Origin: GCA-2861595 sp035536185
Lineage (GTDB): Bacteria; Actinomycetota; Acidimicrobiia; Acidimicrobiales; GCA-2861595
Reading direction: 5' to 3'
Length of the DNA stretch: 55,392 nt
Assembly: GCA_035536185.1 (NCBI GenBank)
Contig: DATLOM010000043.1
Span: 1 to 55,392, forward strand
Part shown: positions 43,573-51,983 of the stretch, one piece after another
How positions within the stretch are numbered: position 1 is the stretch's first letter
Layout: each line of letters begins with the position of its first letter
Made by a program: the position numbers and the translations under genes
The notes under the pieces: model-generated
Seen by the model: only the letters and a program-made list of their open reading frames with translations
Told to the model about the DNA's origin: nothing
Databases searched by the model: none

Positions 43573-44052
43573 TCAGTCGGTGAAGCGGAAGCGGGTGACG
43601 TCGTGGGGGAAGTCGAACCATGCGATCGCCTTGATCGGGGTGAACATCACCAACCCGCCGGCAGCGGGCCCTTCCCATGCGTCGGGTTCGGGCGTGTAGC
43701 CCCACTCGGCGTACTTACGGGCGAACCCGGTGGCCAGCCGGGAACCGAGATCGAGGCCGGGAGGAGCCGCGGGCGCCGAGACCCCTTCGACGATGACCGC
43801 CTTCTGGCCGTCCTCGAGGTGCAGGGTGCACGAGGAGTTGCTCGCCAGGTTGCGGACGTGCACGGTTGTGGGGGCCCCGTCGTACCAGAACCGGCCGTCG
43901 ACCCACACACCCCAACGGGGCACCACGTGGGGCCGGCCGTCGGGGCGGGTGGTCGCCATCCAGTACTGCGGCGAGCCCACCAGCCGCGCCTCTACGTCCG
44001 ACCAGTTCAACAAGCCATCCGTGGAGCTCGGCACGCCGTAGCCCTCTGGCAT
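43573..44052 (-). CDS. Pyridoxamine-5'-phosphate-oxidase-fold flavoprotein
   Basis: A 159-residue split-barrel protein from the ATG at 44052; codons upstream to 44214 are not conserved-looking. YWMATTRPDGRPHVVPRWGVWVDGRFWYDG and VRNLASNSSCTLHLEDG are the typical FMN/F420-binding strands of PPOX-like proteins. In actinobacteria many relatives are F420-dependent reductases or haem-related proteins; the cofactor cannot be decided here. Confidence 0.82.
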   Translation of the reverse strand: MPEGYGVPSSTDGLLNWSDVEARLVGSPQYWMATTRPDGRPHVVPRWGVWVDGRFWYDGAPTTVHVRNLASNSSCTLHLEDGQKAVIVEGVSAPAAPPGLDLGSRLATGFARKYAEWGYTPEPDAWEGPAAGGLVMFTPIKAIAWFDFPHDVTRFRFTD

Positions 44053-44333
44053 CTGGGGCCTGTCGCGGGACAACGGCGCCCGGTTGTTCACGTCATGCGC
44101 TTCGGCGTCGATGCTCGTGTGGGCCCGGTGAGCTCCAGGACCACGTCGGCCAGCCCAACCGGCATGCCGCTTTTGTAGCACTTTGCCGCGCCCCTGAGCC
44201 CAACCGACGCACAAGCCGATGCTTCACCCGCTTACGCCGAGCTCCCGTAGCCAGGTGCTGGCACTGGGCCAGAAGCAGTCCTGACCCCGCTGCTGCCGTT
44301 TGCCCAAAGACGCAGCCGGGAACCACCAGAACC

Positions 44334-44453
44334 ATGTTCGTCTGGTACAAGCGCTCAGGTGAGAAGTCACGGGTGAGGTTCATGTGGTGGCCGCTCCTGC
44401 TCTCGCTCGTCCTGTCTGTCGTGCTCACGATCCTGCTCAACACGATCATCTGA
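44334..44453 (+). CDS. Putative 39-residue membrane protein
   Basis: A short reading frame starting MFVWYKRSGEKSRVRFMWW, with a basic N-terminus, then the hydrophobic helix PLLLSLVLSVVLTILLNTII to the end. Size and layout fit a single-pass small membrane protein. It lies alone in a gene-poor stretch, with no clear ribosome site, so it is only a candidate. Confidence 0.45.
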   Translation: MFVWYKRSGEKSRVRFMWWPLLLSLVLSVVLTILLNTII

Positions 44454-44673
44454 ATGCCTGAGCGGCACGGGTGACTGAAGCGGGCGCCGGGGCGGTTACT
44501 TCGGCGCCACCTTTCACTGGCCCGAATGATCGGCACCGCCGACCCTGGCTTCGTCTCCTCGATAGTCGGACCTGACGCGAGCCAGCGACGTCAACTCGGG
44601 CTCGACGAATCCTTGGCCCGTGCCGGACCGAGAACGCCCCCGCTGACCCCTTTGACGAAGCGGATCCTGGCTC

Positions 44674-45765
44674 TTACTGAGCGACGACGTCGAGCTCGGC
44701 GGAGCCGAGCACCCTGCCGTTGACCTGGACGTCTATGCGGTGTGGGCCCGGGTGGATGCGCCGGATGGAGACGTGCCCGAAGCTGTGCGCTCGGGTGATC
44801 GTGACCGGCCGGCCCGGTTCCAGCCGGCGGCGCGTGAGCTTGAAGACCTTCGGAGCTTTGGCCGCCCGCGCGCCGGCGTAGTGGACGCGGTAGTCGACGA
44901 TCGCATCGCAGGCGACGCTGTCGGTGGGCAATTGGACTGTGAAGCTGAATGTGACCGACTCGCCGATCTTCACCTGGTCTCGGTCCAACGTCAGGTCGAC
45001 GAGCTCGACCGGGGTGTCGGTGCCCGCTCCGATGACGGCGAGGGCGCGGCGGTCCCCCCTCTTGACCAGGGTGCGAAGACCATGGCGGGCGATCCACGCA
45101 CCGCTCTCACCGCGGTGGACCCAACGCTCGGCCAGGTCGAGGGCGATGTCAGGGTGGTCCTTGCTGATGTCGTTGAGGTGGTTGGCCACCGACCGGCGTA
45201 CGTAGAAGGACGGGTCGTCGACGAGCGCCTCGAGCAGCGGGATGTTCGGCGACGGGTCGGCGATGAGGCCGCGCAGGAGCGGTGCCCACGGCAGCCGCGG
45301 GCGCGTGCCCTCGGACACGAGCCGGCGGACGTGCTCGTCTTCGTCGCCGCACCAGCGACGCAGGTAGTCGTAGGTGAGCGCGGAGTGGCGCTCGATGAAC
45401 GGACGAATCGGCCCCTCGCTCGACCATCTTGGCGTCAGCCCGGCGAGGAGGGGCAGCGCCACATCCGGATCGTCGAGCCCTTGCTTGGCTACGAAGGTGC
45501 CGCACGGCAGGGTCATCCACCCCGTGAAGGTGGGCGACTCCAGGGCGCGCCAGAACACCGCGGCAGCCTCGCCGAACACCTCCGGGAGCGTCGCTGCGAG
45601 ACGTTCGGCGAGCATGTCGGCGCGCGCGAGCAGTTCGAGCGGCTCGAGCGCCGAAGCAACACCCCGCGTGAATCGCTCCGACGGGAACTCGGGCCATGCC
45701 CGCCGAAGCTCGCCCGCCAGGGCGCGGACGAGGCCGGGATTGAACTCGTCCTTGAACGCCGGCAT
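44674..45765 (-). CDS. DNA alkylation repair protein (AlkC/AlkD-like HEAT repeats)
   Basis: A 363-residue helical-repeat protein from the ATG at 45765 (MPAFKDEFNPGLVRALAGEL). ALTYDYLRRWCGDEDEHVRRLVSEGTRPRLPWAPLL, DPSFYVRRSVANHLNDISKDHPDIAL and GLRTLVKRGDRRALAVIGAG are characteristic of the AlkC branch of alkylpurine glycosylases. The last 100 residues form an extra beta-rich domain (DLTLDRDQVKIGESVTFSFTVQ) seen in some actinobacterial members. It would remove 3-methyladenine-type damage. Upstream codons to 45960 are ignored. Confidence 0.82.
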   Translation of the reverse strand: MPAFKDEFNPGLVRALAGELRRAWPEFPSERFTRGVASALEPLELLARADMLAERLAATLPEVFGEAAAVFWRALESPTFTGWMTLPCGTFVAKQGLDDPDVALPLLAGLTPRWSSEGPIRPFIERHSALTYDYLRRWCGDEDEHVRRLVSEGTRPRLPWAPLLRGLIADPSPNIPLLEALVDDPSFYVRRSVANHLNDISKDHPDIALDLAERWVHRGESGAWIARHGLRTLVKRGDRRALAVIGAGTDTPVELVDLTLDRDQVKIGESVTFSFTVQLPTDSVACDAIVDYRVHYAGARAAKAPKVFKLTRRRLEPGRPVTITRAHSFGHVSIRRIHPGPHRIDVQVNGRVLGSAELDVVAQ

Positions 45766-45802
45766 CAGCCGGCGTCGAACGAGATGGGCTGACGTTGTGG
45801 GA

Positions 45803-46005
45803 TCATCGGTCGATGGGCTCCGACATGACGGTCCGGCAGAGCATCTCGGCGAGCCAGCCTTCCTAGCGCGCCATCGACCACTGGAGGTCTTCGGTGAGCG
45901 CGGTGAACGCATCAGGGCTGTAGAGCACGTAGAGGCTACCGATGACATCGTCGGTCCCATCTTCGGCCCACCGATGTCGCCGTGCGACGGGCCGGATGGC
46001 GGGCG
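45803..46005 (-). pseudogene. C-terminal relic of a TetR-like regulator
   Basis: In the 307-base gap between the repair gene and the sensor kinase, a minus-strand frame reads DGTDDVIGSLYVLYSPDAFT, then ALTEDLQWSMAR, a TAG at 45863-45865, then EGWLAEMLCRTVM to the TGA at 45803. The arrangement 'LTEDLGWS..RYEGWLAEML' is the ligand-domain end of TetR-family proteins. There is no start or DNA-binding domain. Nothing else is seen in this gap. Confidence 0.4.
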
Positions 46006-46072
46006 CGTACATCAGGTGGTGTACGCCGCTCGGGCGATGGCGGGTGACGATCGCACCTGTACCTTGACGCTC

Positions 46073-47194
46073 GTGGGCGACCACGTTCCCCGATGGATGC
46101 GGCGCCGGGGATCGGACGTCGCCTTGGCGGCCGGGATGCTCGCCATCAGCGCCAGCGTCCTCCTCACCATGCCGTCGTGGACGCCAGGGCTTGGGGCCTG
46201 GCTGCTGGTGAGCGGCCACACGGTTCCGGTGGCCTTCCGCCGCACGTCGCCCGGCCCCGCATTCGGCGTGAGCATCGCCGCCGGCATCTTCTACGTCGCC
46301 CTCGGCTGGCCCGTCGTCGGGCTCGGCATCGCATCCTTGGTCATGACCCACTCCCTGGCGGCCCATACCGACCGGCGCCACTCGCTGGTCGGCCTGGCGG
46401 TGGTGGAAGCCGCGCTGCTCGGCTTCGCCGTCACGGGAACCGCCAATCGCCAGGTCGGCACGCTGGTGGGCAACTTGCTGGTCGTGGCCGCCGCCTGGAC
46501 GCTGGGCGACGCATCACGCCGGCGGCGCCTGGAGGCGTTGGCCGAGCAGCAGCGGCTGGCCAGCCGAGCGGTGGCGGACGAGCGCCTCCGTATCGCCCGT
46601 GAGCTCCACGACGTCGTGGCCCACAGCATGAGCGTCATCGCCGTGCAGGCCGGCGCTGGGCGTGTGGTGATCGACGACGACGTCGACCACGCCCGCCGGG
46701 CTCTCGAGTCGATAGAGGAGACCAGCAGGCAGGCCCTCGACGAGATGCGCCGGCTCCTCGGCATGCTTCGTGCCAATGGCGACGAGCGCGCCGCGTTGGC
46801 ACCGCTGCCGACCATCGACGACCTCGACCGCCTGGTCGCCGAGGCCGTCGAAGGCGGGACGCCGGTGGACGCTGTCGTGGAGGGGGACCGGCGGCTGGCG
46901 CCGCCGGGCATCCAGCTGGCTGCCTATCGCGTCGTGCAAGAAGCGCTGACCAACGTGCGCCGGCATGCGCCGGGAGCGGCAGCCCACCTCCGGGTGATGT
47001 TCGAGGCGGAGCAACTGGTCGTCGAAGTCGAGAACCGGCTGCCCGGCACCGAAGCGTCGGCCGGGCAGGGCTACGGACTGGTGGGAATGCGCGAACGGGC
47101 GTCGTTGTACGGAGGCACACTGGAGGCGGGCCCTCGACCTGACGGGACCTTCCGGGTCCGGGCCCGCTTCCCCTACGTCGTGGCGGGCGGATGA
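46073..47194 (+). CDS. NarL-family sensor histidine kinase
   Basis: A 373-residue kinase from the GTG at 46073; ATGs at 46037 and 46097 are alternatives. Four to five membrane helices fill the first 150 residues. The dimerisation/phosphoacceptor helix is ERLRIARELHDVVAHSMSVI, with His in ELHD. The ATPase has VVQEALTNVRRHAPG and GYGLVGMRERASLYGG. The stop overlaps the next start as ATGA, so it pairs with the LuxR-type regulator. This class often controls a neighbouring ABC exporter, as the layout here suggests. Confidence 0.9.
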   Translation: MGDHVPRWMRRRGSDVALAAGMLAISASVLLTMPSWTPGLGAWLLVSGHTVPVAFRRTSPGPAFGVSIAAGIFYVALGWPVVGLGIASLVMTHSLAAHTDRRHSLVGLAVVEAALLGFAVTGTANRQVGTLVGNLLVVAAAWTLGDASRRRRLEALAEQQRLASRAVADERLRIARELHDVVAHSMSVIAVQAGAGRVVIDDDVDHARRALESIEETSRQALDEMRRLLGMLRANGDERAALAPLPTIDDLDRLVAEAVEGGTPVDAVVEGDRRLAPPGIQLAAYRVVQEALTNVRRHAPGAAAHLRVMFEAEQLVVEVENRLPGTEASAGQGYGLVGMRERASLYGGTLEAGPRPDGTFRVRARFPYVVAGG

Positions 47195-47856
47195 CGATCC
47201 GCGTCGCCGTCGCCGACGATCAGCGGCTCGTGCGGGAGGGGTTCGCCGCCATCGTGTCGCGCGGTGCGGATCTGGAGCTCGTCGCCCAGGCGGCCAACGG
47301 CGAAGAGGCCGTGCAGGTTGCCGAGCACCACCGTCCCGACGTCGTTCTCATGGATGTACGGATGCCCGTGCTGGACGGGATCGAGGCCACTCGACGGATC
47401 ACTTCTGCCGACGCGACAAGCGGGGTGCGCGTCCTCATCCTGACGACCTTCGACCTCGACGAGTACGTCTTCTCGGCGCTGCGAGCCGGCGCCAGTGGTT
47501 TCCTCCTCAAGGACGTCGCACCCGAGGTGCTGCTCGACGGCATCCGGGTCGTCGCCGCCGGGGACGCCCTTCTCGCCCCATCCATCACCCGGCGCCTTGT
47601 CGAGCAGTACGCCCGCCGACCCAAAAGCGTGCCCCTCGACGAACACACCCTCGCCGTACTCACCCAACGCGAGCGGGAGGTGCTGGCGCTGGTGGGCAAA
47701 GGCCTCTCCAACCCCGAGATCGCCGCCCGCCTTTATGTGAGCCCGGCCACGGCCAAGACCCACGTGGCCAGGGCGATGTGGAAGCTCCACGCCCGCGACA
47801 GGGCCCAGCTGGTGGTCGTCGCCTACGAAACCGGGCTGGTGACCCCCGGAGCCTGA
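47191..47856 (+). CDS. NarL/LuxR-family response regulator
   Basis: A 221-residue regulator. The receiver has ADDQ, LMDVRMPVLDG (phospho-Asp), LTTFDLDEYVF and LLKDVAP. The DNA-binding HTH is LTQREREVLALVGKGLSNPEIAARLYVSPATAKTHVARAMWKL. It overlaps the upstream kinase stop by four bases. It is probably the activator or repressor of the ABC exporter operon that starts 154 bases downstream. Confidence 0.93.
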   Translation: MTIRVAVADDQRLVREGFAAIVSRGADLELVAQAANGEEAVQVAEHHRPDVVLMDVRMPVLDGIEATRRITSADATSGVRVLILTTFDLDEYVFSALRAGASGFLLKDVAPEVLLDGIRVVAAGDALLAPSITRRLVEQYARRPKSVPLDEHTLAVLTQREREVLALVGKGLSNPEIAARLYVSPATAKTHVARAMWKLHARDRAQLVVVAYETGLVTPGA

Positions 47857-48009
47857 GCTAGCCCGGCGCCCGTCCCGACAGCATCCGGCGCCGCCTCGTA
47901 CTCCAGCTGGAGCACGTCGAAAATCCTCCCTGGAGGTGACGACAGGGCGCCGCTGTGTCCGTACCGTTCTCCTCGGTAGTCGAGGCCGCGAAGGCCCAAG
48001 GAGATCACC

Positions 48010-49002
48010 ATGCCCACCGCTGATATCGCCACCTCGCAGTCAACCGAGCCGAAGACCGGCAACACGCAGAAGATCGATGAGCACAGAGCAAACCAGCGCG
48101 GGCGGCGTTCCCCCATCTCCGTGCGCGGCCTCGGCAAGGCCTACGGCACGGCGAGGGCCGTCGAGGACCTGAGCTTCGACGTGGAGTGGAGGCACGTCAC
48201 CGGCTTCCTCGGGCCCAATGGGGCCGGAAAGAGCACCACGCTGAAGATGCTCCTGGGGCTGGTGGCGCCGAGCTCCGGAGAAGCCCTCGTTCTGGGCCGG
48301 CGCTACCACGAGCTGGCGGTCCCTGCCGTCCACGTCGGCGCCCTGCTCGAGACCCAGCAGTTCCATCCCGGGCGCACCGCCCGGGCGCACCTGCGGGTGC
48401 TGGCCGCCGCCGCCGGGCTTCCTCGCCATCGGGTGGATGAGGTCCTGGCCACCGTGGAACTGGCCGAAGACGCGGGGAGGCGGGTGGACGAGTACTCGCT
48501 CGGAATGCGCCAGCGCCTGGGCCTCGCCGCCGCCCTGCTGGGGGAGCCGAAGGTGCTCATCCTCGACGAGCCGGCCAACGGCCTGGACCCCGCCGGGATC
48601 CGCTGGCTCCGGCAGTTGTTGCGCTCCTTCGCCCAGCGGGGCGGTGCCGTGCTCGTCTCCAGCCACCTGCTGGGGGAGGTGTCCCAGCTGGCCGACGAGA
48701 TCGTCGTGATCAACCGCGGGCGCCTGGTCGTGCGCACCTCCGTCGACGAGCTGACCCGGACCACGACGGCGGTGCGGGCCCGGAGCCCGGAGCGGGCCCG
48801 GCTGGCGGCGGTACTGGAAGCAGAGGGGCTCGAGGTCACCGTTGTCGGTGACAACGACCTGATGGTGCCGAAGACCACTCCCGAGCTCCTCGGCTCGCTC
48901 GCCGCCCGCGCCGGAGTCGTCCTCCACGGGCTCGCCGCCGAGACCTCGAGCTTGGAGGAGGTCTTCTTCGAGCTCACCGACAGCAGGGAGGAACGACGAT
49001 GA
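48010..49002 (+). CDS. ABC transporter ATP-binding protein (exporter type)
   Basis: A 330-residue ATPase from the ATG at 48010, preceded by AAGGAG. Walker A is GPNGAGKST, the signature is YSLGMRQRLGLAAAL, and Walker B is VLILDEPANGLDP. A His switch lies in SSHLLGEV. The C-terminal extra region resembles those of bacitracin/antibiotic exporter ATPases. The N-terminal 40 residues are poorly conserved, so the true start may be further in. It is followed without gap by its permease. Confidence 0.9.
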   Translation: MPTADIATSQSTEPKTGNTQKIDEHRANQRGRRSPISVRGLGKAYGTARAVEDLSFDVEWRHVTGFLGPNGAGKSTTLKMLLGLVAPSSGEALVLGRRYHELAVPAVHVGALLETQQFHPGRTARAHLRVLAAAAGLPRHRVDEVLATVELAEDAGRRVDEYSLGMRQRLGLAAALLGEPKVLILDEPANGLDPAGIRWLRQLLRSFAQRGGAVLVSSHLLGEVSQLADEIVVINRGRLVVRTSVDELTRTTTAVRARSPERARLAAVLEAEGLEVTVVGDNDLMVPKTTPELLGSLAARAGVVLHGLAAETSSLEEVFFELTDSREERR

Positions 49003-49727
49003 GAAGGGCAATAGCGGCGGAGCTCCAAAAGCTCATCTCCACCCGGGGCACCTACGGCCTCGCGCTCGGGGCGCTGGCCATCGTGGCCATCGCCACCCCC
49101 CCCATGGTGGGCGACGCCAGCCTCGACCAGCTCGCCAAGCCCCTGCACGACCAGCAGGTGCTCTTCCCCGTGATGTTCACGAGGCTGTTCGTCCTGGTGC
49201 TGGGCATCCGGGCCGTCACCGACGAGTTCCGCTACGCAACCGCCATACCAAGCTTCCTCGCCATCCCCGCACGACATCGGGTCGTTGCCGCCAAGGTGCT
49301 CGTACTGGCCGGAGCCGGCCTGGTGGTCACGATGGCGGCAGAGGCAGTAATGCTGGCCCTGACCTACGGCCTCGGCCAAGGCCGCGGGGTGACGCCCGCC
49401 TTCGGCGTCGCCGACGCCACCGCCCTCGCCGGTGCGGCCGGTGCCGGGGCCTTGTGGGCCGCCATCGGCGTCGGTATCGGCGCCGCCGTCCGTCACCAGC
49501 TGGCCGCCGTTCTGGTCCCGGTGTTCTGGGTGATGTTCGTCGAGGACAGCCTGGTGGCCGGACAGTGGCCTCGGCTGGCGTCGTACCTGCCGGCCGACGC
49601 GGGCATGGACCTGGTCTTTGCCACCACTTGGCGGACGGTGTGGATGAGTGGCTCCATCCTCGCCGCCTACGCCGTGGCCTTCTGGGCCGCCGGTACCGCG
49701 CTCACCCAGCGCCGCGACATCACCTGA
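48999..49727 (+). CDS. ABC exporter permease
   Basis: A 242-residue membrane protein with about six hydrophobic segments (LALGALAIVAIATP, FPVMFTRLFVLVLGIRAV, VLVLAGAGLVVTMAAEAVML, LAGAAGAGALWAAIGVGIGAAV, LAAVLVPVFWVMFVEDSLVA, ILAAYAVAFWAAGTAL). AIAAELQKLISTRGTYG and TDEFRYATAIPSFLAIPAR are characteristic of ABC-2-type permeases. Its ATG overlaps the ATPase stop (ATGA). Substrate unknown. Confidence 0.87.
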   Translation: MRRAIAAELQKLISTRGTYGLALGALAIVAIATPPMVGDASLDQLAKPLHDQQVLFPVMFTRLFVLVLGIRAVTDEFRYATAIPSFLAIPARHRVVAAKVLVLAGAGLVVTMAAEAVMLALTYGLGQGRGVTPAFGVADATALAGAAGAGALWAAIGVGIGAAVRHQLAAVLVPVFWVMFVEDSLVAGQWPRLASYLPADAGMDLVFATTWRTVWMSGSILAAYAVAFWAAGTALTQRRDIT

Positions 49728-49796
49728 CCAGAGCCTCACCGTCAAGACGGGAGATCACCAACGCCCGCCGATCCAACCAGAAAGGAAGTGCCTCAC

Positions 49797-50018
49797 ATGG
49801 AAGCCAGCTTCACCATCCTTGTACTAGCCCTCCTCGCGGCCACGACCGTGTTCTGGGTGTGGGCGCTCGTCGATGTGTTGCGGCGCCCCACCGGGTACCG
49901 GACAGGCACGCAGCCGATCTGGGCCGTCGTCGTCGCCCTCACCCACTCGATGGGGGCCTTGGTCTATGTCGTGTTCGGGCGCCCCCGATCACCGGGCCCC
50001 GCCACGCCGACGCCGTGA
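49797..50018 (+). CDS. Small PLDc_N-type membrane protein
   Basis: A 73-residue protein starting at the ATG at 49797, eight bases after AAGGAAG. It has two helices (ILVLALLAATTVFWVWALVDVL and PIWAVVVALTHSMGALVYVVFG) joined by RRPTGYRTG. The WALVDVLRR...W..V.....GALVYVVFGR pattern is that of phospholipase-D N-terminal-like small proteins. It may be co-transcribed with the exporter. Confidence 0.75.
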   Translation: MEASFTILVLALLAATTVFWVWALVDVLRRPTGYRTGTQPIWAVVVALTHSMGALVYVVFGRPRSPGPATPTP

Positions 50019-50079
50019 GTCCTCTTATTTTGGTGACCTGCAGATGAATCGCAGGCCGAGGTCCAGGGTCCGCTGAAAC

Positions 50080-50385
50080 CTCGGCGTCGCCGATCGTCGG
50101 GGACCTCGAGGCCGTCCACGTCGCCACGCCGGTGGTCACCCACCTGCCGTTCGCCGTGGCGGCGGCCCGACGAGGACTGCACGTGTTGTGCGAGAAGCCG
50201 CTCGCCGCCAACCTCGCCGAGGCGCAGCAGATCGCCGCCGTCATACGCCACGCCGGCGTGGTGGGCGCCGTCGGCTACGAGCTGCGGCTCAAGGAGACCC
50301 GCCTTCGCCTCGTGGAGTGCGCCCGCGACGTGATGGGTCATCCACGGATGGTGTCGGTCTCGCTGGTGTTCTCGGACCACGCCGT
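50080..50385 (+). pseudogene. Internal fragment of a Gfo/Idh/MocA-type oxidoreductase
   Basis: The frame reads VGDLEAVHVATPVVTHLPFA, then AVAAARRGLHVLCEKPLAANLAEAQQI. EKPLA and VHVATP are the NAD-binding-domain marks of the family. The Rossmann start and the C-terminal domain are absent. Around position 50385 the sequence changes to triosephosphate isomerase. No plausible start codon or operon is present. Confidence 0.65.
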
Positions 50386-50587
50386 CCACCACCTCAAGGC
50401 GGCACTCGCCGAGCTCGGCACGCAAAAGCCCGTCGTGCTCTACGGAGGCGCCGTCCACGAGGACAACCTCGACCAGCTCCTGAGCCCTCGAGAACCTCGA
50501 CGGCGTGGGCGCCACAAGGGCGACCCTCGACACTGCCGGCTTCCTGCACATCGTCGACCGGGTAGCCAGCCGCCAGGGAAGCGGTAG
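50386..50587 (+). pseudogene. C-terminal fragment of triosephosphate isomerase, frameshifted
   Basis: After the oxidoreductase fragment, the same frame reads HHLKAALAELGTQKPVVLYGGAV. YGGAVHEDNLDQLL matches the YGGSV phosphate-binding loop of triosephosphate isomerase. At about 50490 a shift to another frame continues ENLDGVGATRATLDTAGFLHIVDR, which matches the GALVGGASL...F..IV end but with the Gly-Gly loop altered. The whole isomerase is not here, so this is a relic. Confidence 0.5.
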
Positions 50588-50668
50588 GCCCTCGTGACCC
50601 TGGCCGGCGCCAGCCATCGACTCGGCGATCGGTGATCCTCCTCGGCGCTCGGCGCTCGGCGTCGGAGC

Positions 50669-51898
50669 TCAACCCTGGGTGATCGGCGTCGATCCGGCGG
50701 CGAGGACGCGAGCGACGTTCTCGGCGCTGAAGAAGTCAGGCAGTGCCACCGTTCCGGCCAACACACTTACGAACTGCCTGCTGGACTCCGGGCTGGCGCT
50801 CACTGCCATGAGAACTTCAGCCGTCTCGGGCGGGGGCGGCTCGAGCGAGGCCAGCTGGCAGGTGAAGTCGTACATGGGGAGGGTGTGCGCGTCGCGGCTC
50901 CGGTGGAACGCGGCAAGGGCCCGCTCGTAGGGCGCCCGGCCCGACCAGGCGTCATCGAGCGCCTGGGCCAGGTGCTCGGCGTCGCGAAAGGCGTCGCTCA
51001 TCCCTTTGGCCGTGCAAGGGTCCTTGTGGTGGCCGGCGTCGCCCACCAGCGCCCATCCCGGCCCGAATGGCTTCCGGTAGTAGCCGGGCGCGTCACCGGT
51101 CCCGGAGAACCGTGTCTCCCGCCGGCCTCCGGCGACTCGGGTGGCGAGGTCCGGGGCGAACTCGAGCGACTTGAGGAAGTTGCCTTCCACGTCGCCGCGG
51201 TTGGCCTTGAACTCCGACCTGGGCCACGACATCACCACCAGCGTCAGGCCGTCGTTGGTAGGGAAGGCGCCAAAGGAGCGTTCGGGTCGGATGTACACCT
51301 CGAGCCCGTCCACCGGGACGCCGCTCCAGTAGGCGAAGTACGTGGCGGCGAACGTGGGGCGCTGGTGGTAGATCTCCGCGTTGACGCATCTGGCCACGAA
51401 GGAGTGCCGTCCGTCCGCCCCGATCACGACCCGAGACTCCTCGGTGAAGCTCCCACCTCCTTCGGCATGCCCCCGGATGCCGGTCACGACGCCGTCGTCG
51501 ACGACGAGCTCGTCGACCTGGACGCCCTCGCGCACCTCCGCCCCGGCCCCGGCGGCGGCGTGGACCAGGAGGTCGTCGAGGACGCTCCGCCGGGGCCCGA
51601 AGCCCTGGGCCACGCCGTCGTCCGTGGGCAGCGGCGCGCCGGAGATCCTGAACATCCCGAAGTCCAAGGAGTACCTGTCGATGGCGGGGGCCCCCGTCGC
51701 TCTGACGCGGTCGAGCAGGCCCCAGCGGCCGAGGGCGGCCACGCCGGTGGGATGGATCAGATGCGTCGACAACGTGTCGCTCGGGAACCTGGCCTTGTCC
51801 ACGAGCAGGACGCGGAAGCCGCGCCGAGCGAGCAACGCCGCCGTCGGCGATCCCCCGCACCGAGCCCCAACCACGATGGCGTCATACGCCTTTCCCAT
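50669..51898 (-). CDS. FAD-dependent oxidoreductase (geranylgeranyl-reductase-like)
   Basis: A 409-residue flavoprotein from the ATG at 51898, seven bases after GAGGAGG. YDAIVVGARCGGSPTAALLARRGFRVLLVDK is the FAD dinucleotide-binding start, VIGADGRHS the middle (DG) motif and ALVGDAGHHKDPCTAKGMSDAF the second FAD motif. The family hydroxylates or reduces hydrophobic substrates; the substrate is unknown. It lies 85 bases downstream of the LuxR-type regulator on the same strand. Confidence 0.85.
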   Translation of the reverse strand: MGKAYDAIVVGARCGGSPTAALLARRGFRVLLVDKARFPSDTLSTHLIHPTGVAALGRWGLLDRVRATGAPAIDRYSLDFGMFRISGAPLPTDDGVAQGFGPRRSVLDDLLVHAAAGAGAEVREGVQVDELVVDDGVVTGIRGHAEGGGSFTEESRVVIGADGRHSFVARCVNAEIYHQRPTFAATYFAYWSGVPVDGLEVYIRPERSFGAFPTNDGLTLVVMSWPRSEFKANRGDVEGNFLKSLEFAPDLATRVAGGRRETRFSGTGDAPGYYRKPFGPGWALVGDAGHHKDPCTAKGMSDAFRDAEHLAQALDDAWSGRAPYERALAAFHRSRDAHTLPMYDFTCQLASLEPPPPETAEVLMAVSASPESSRQFVSVLAGTVALPDFFSAENVARVLAAGSTPITQG

Positions 51899-51983
51899 TG
51901 CAAGCCTCCTCACGATCGCTGCGGTTGACGGAAGCCACGATGACCGAAGCGAGCACGGGGAGCATCGGGGAGCTCCCCTATTT

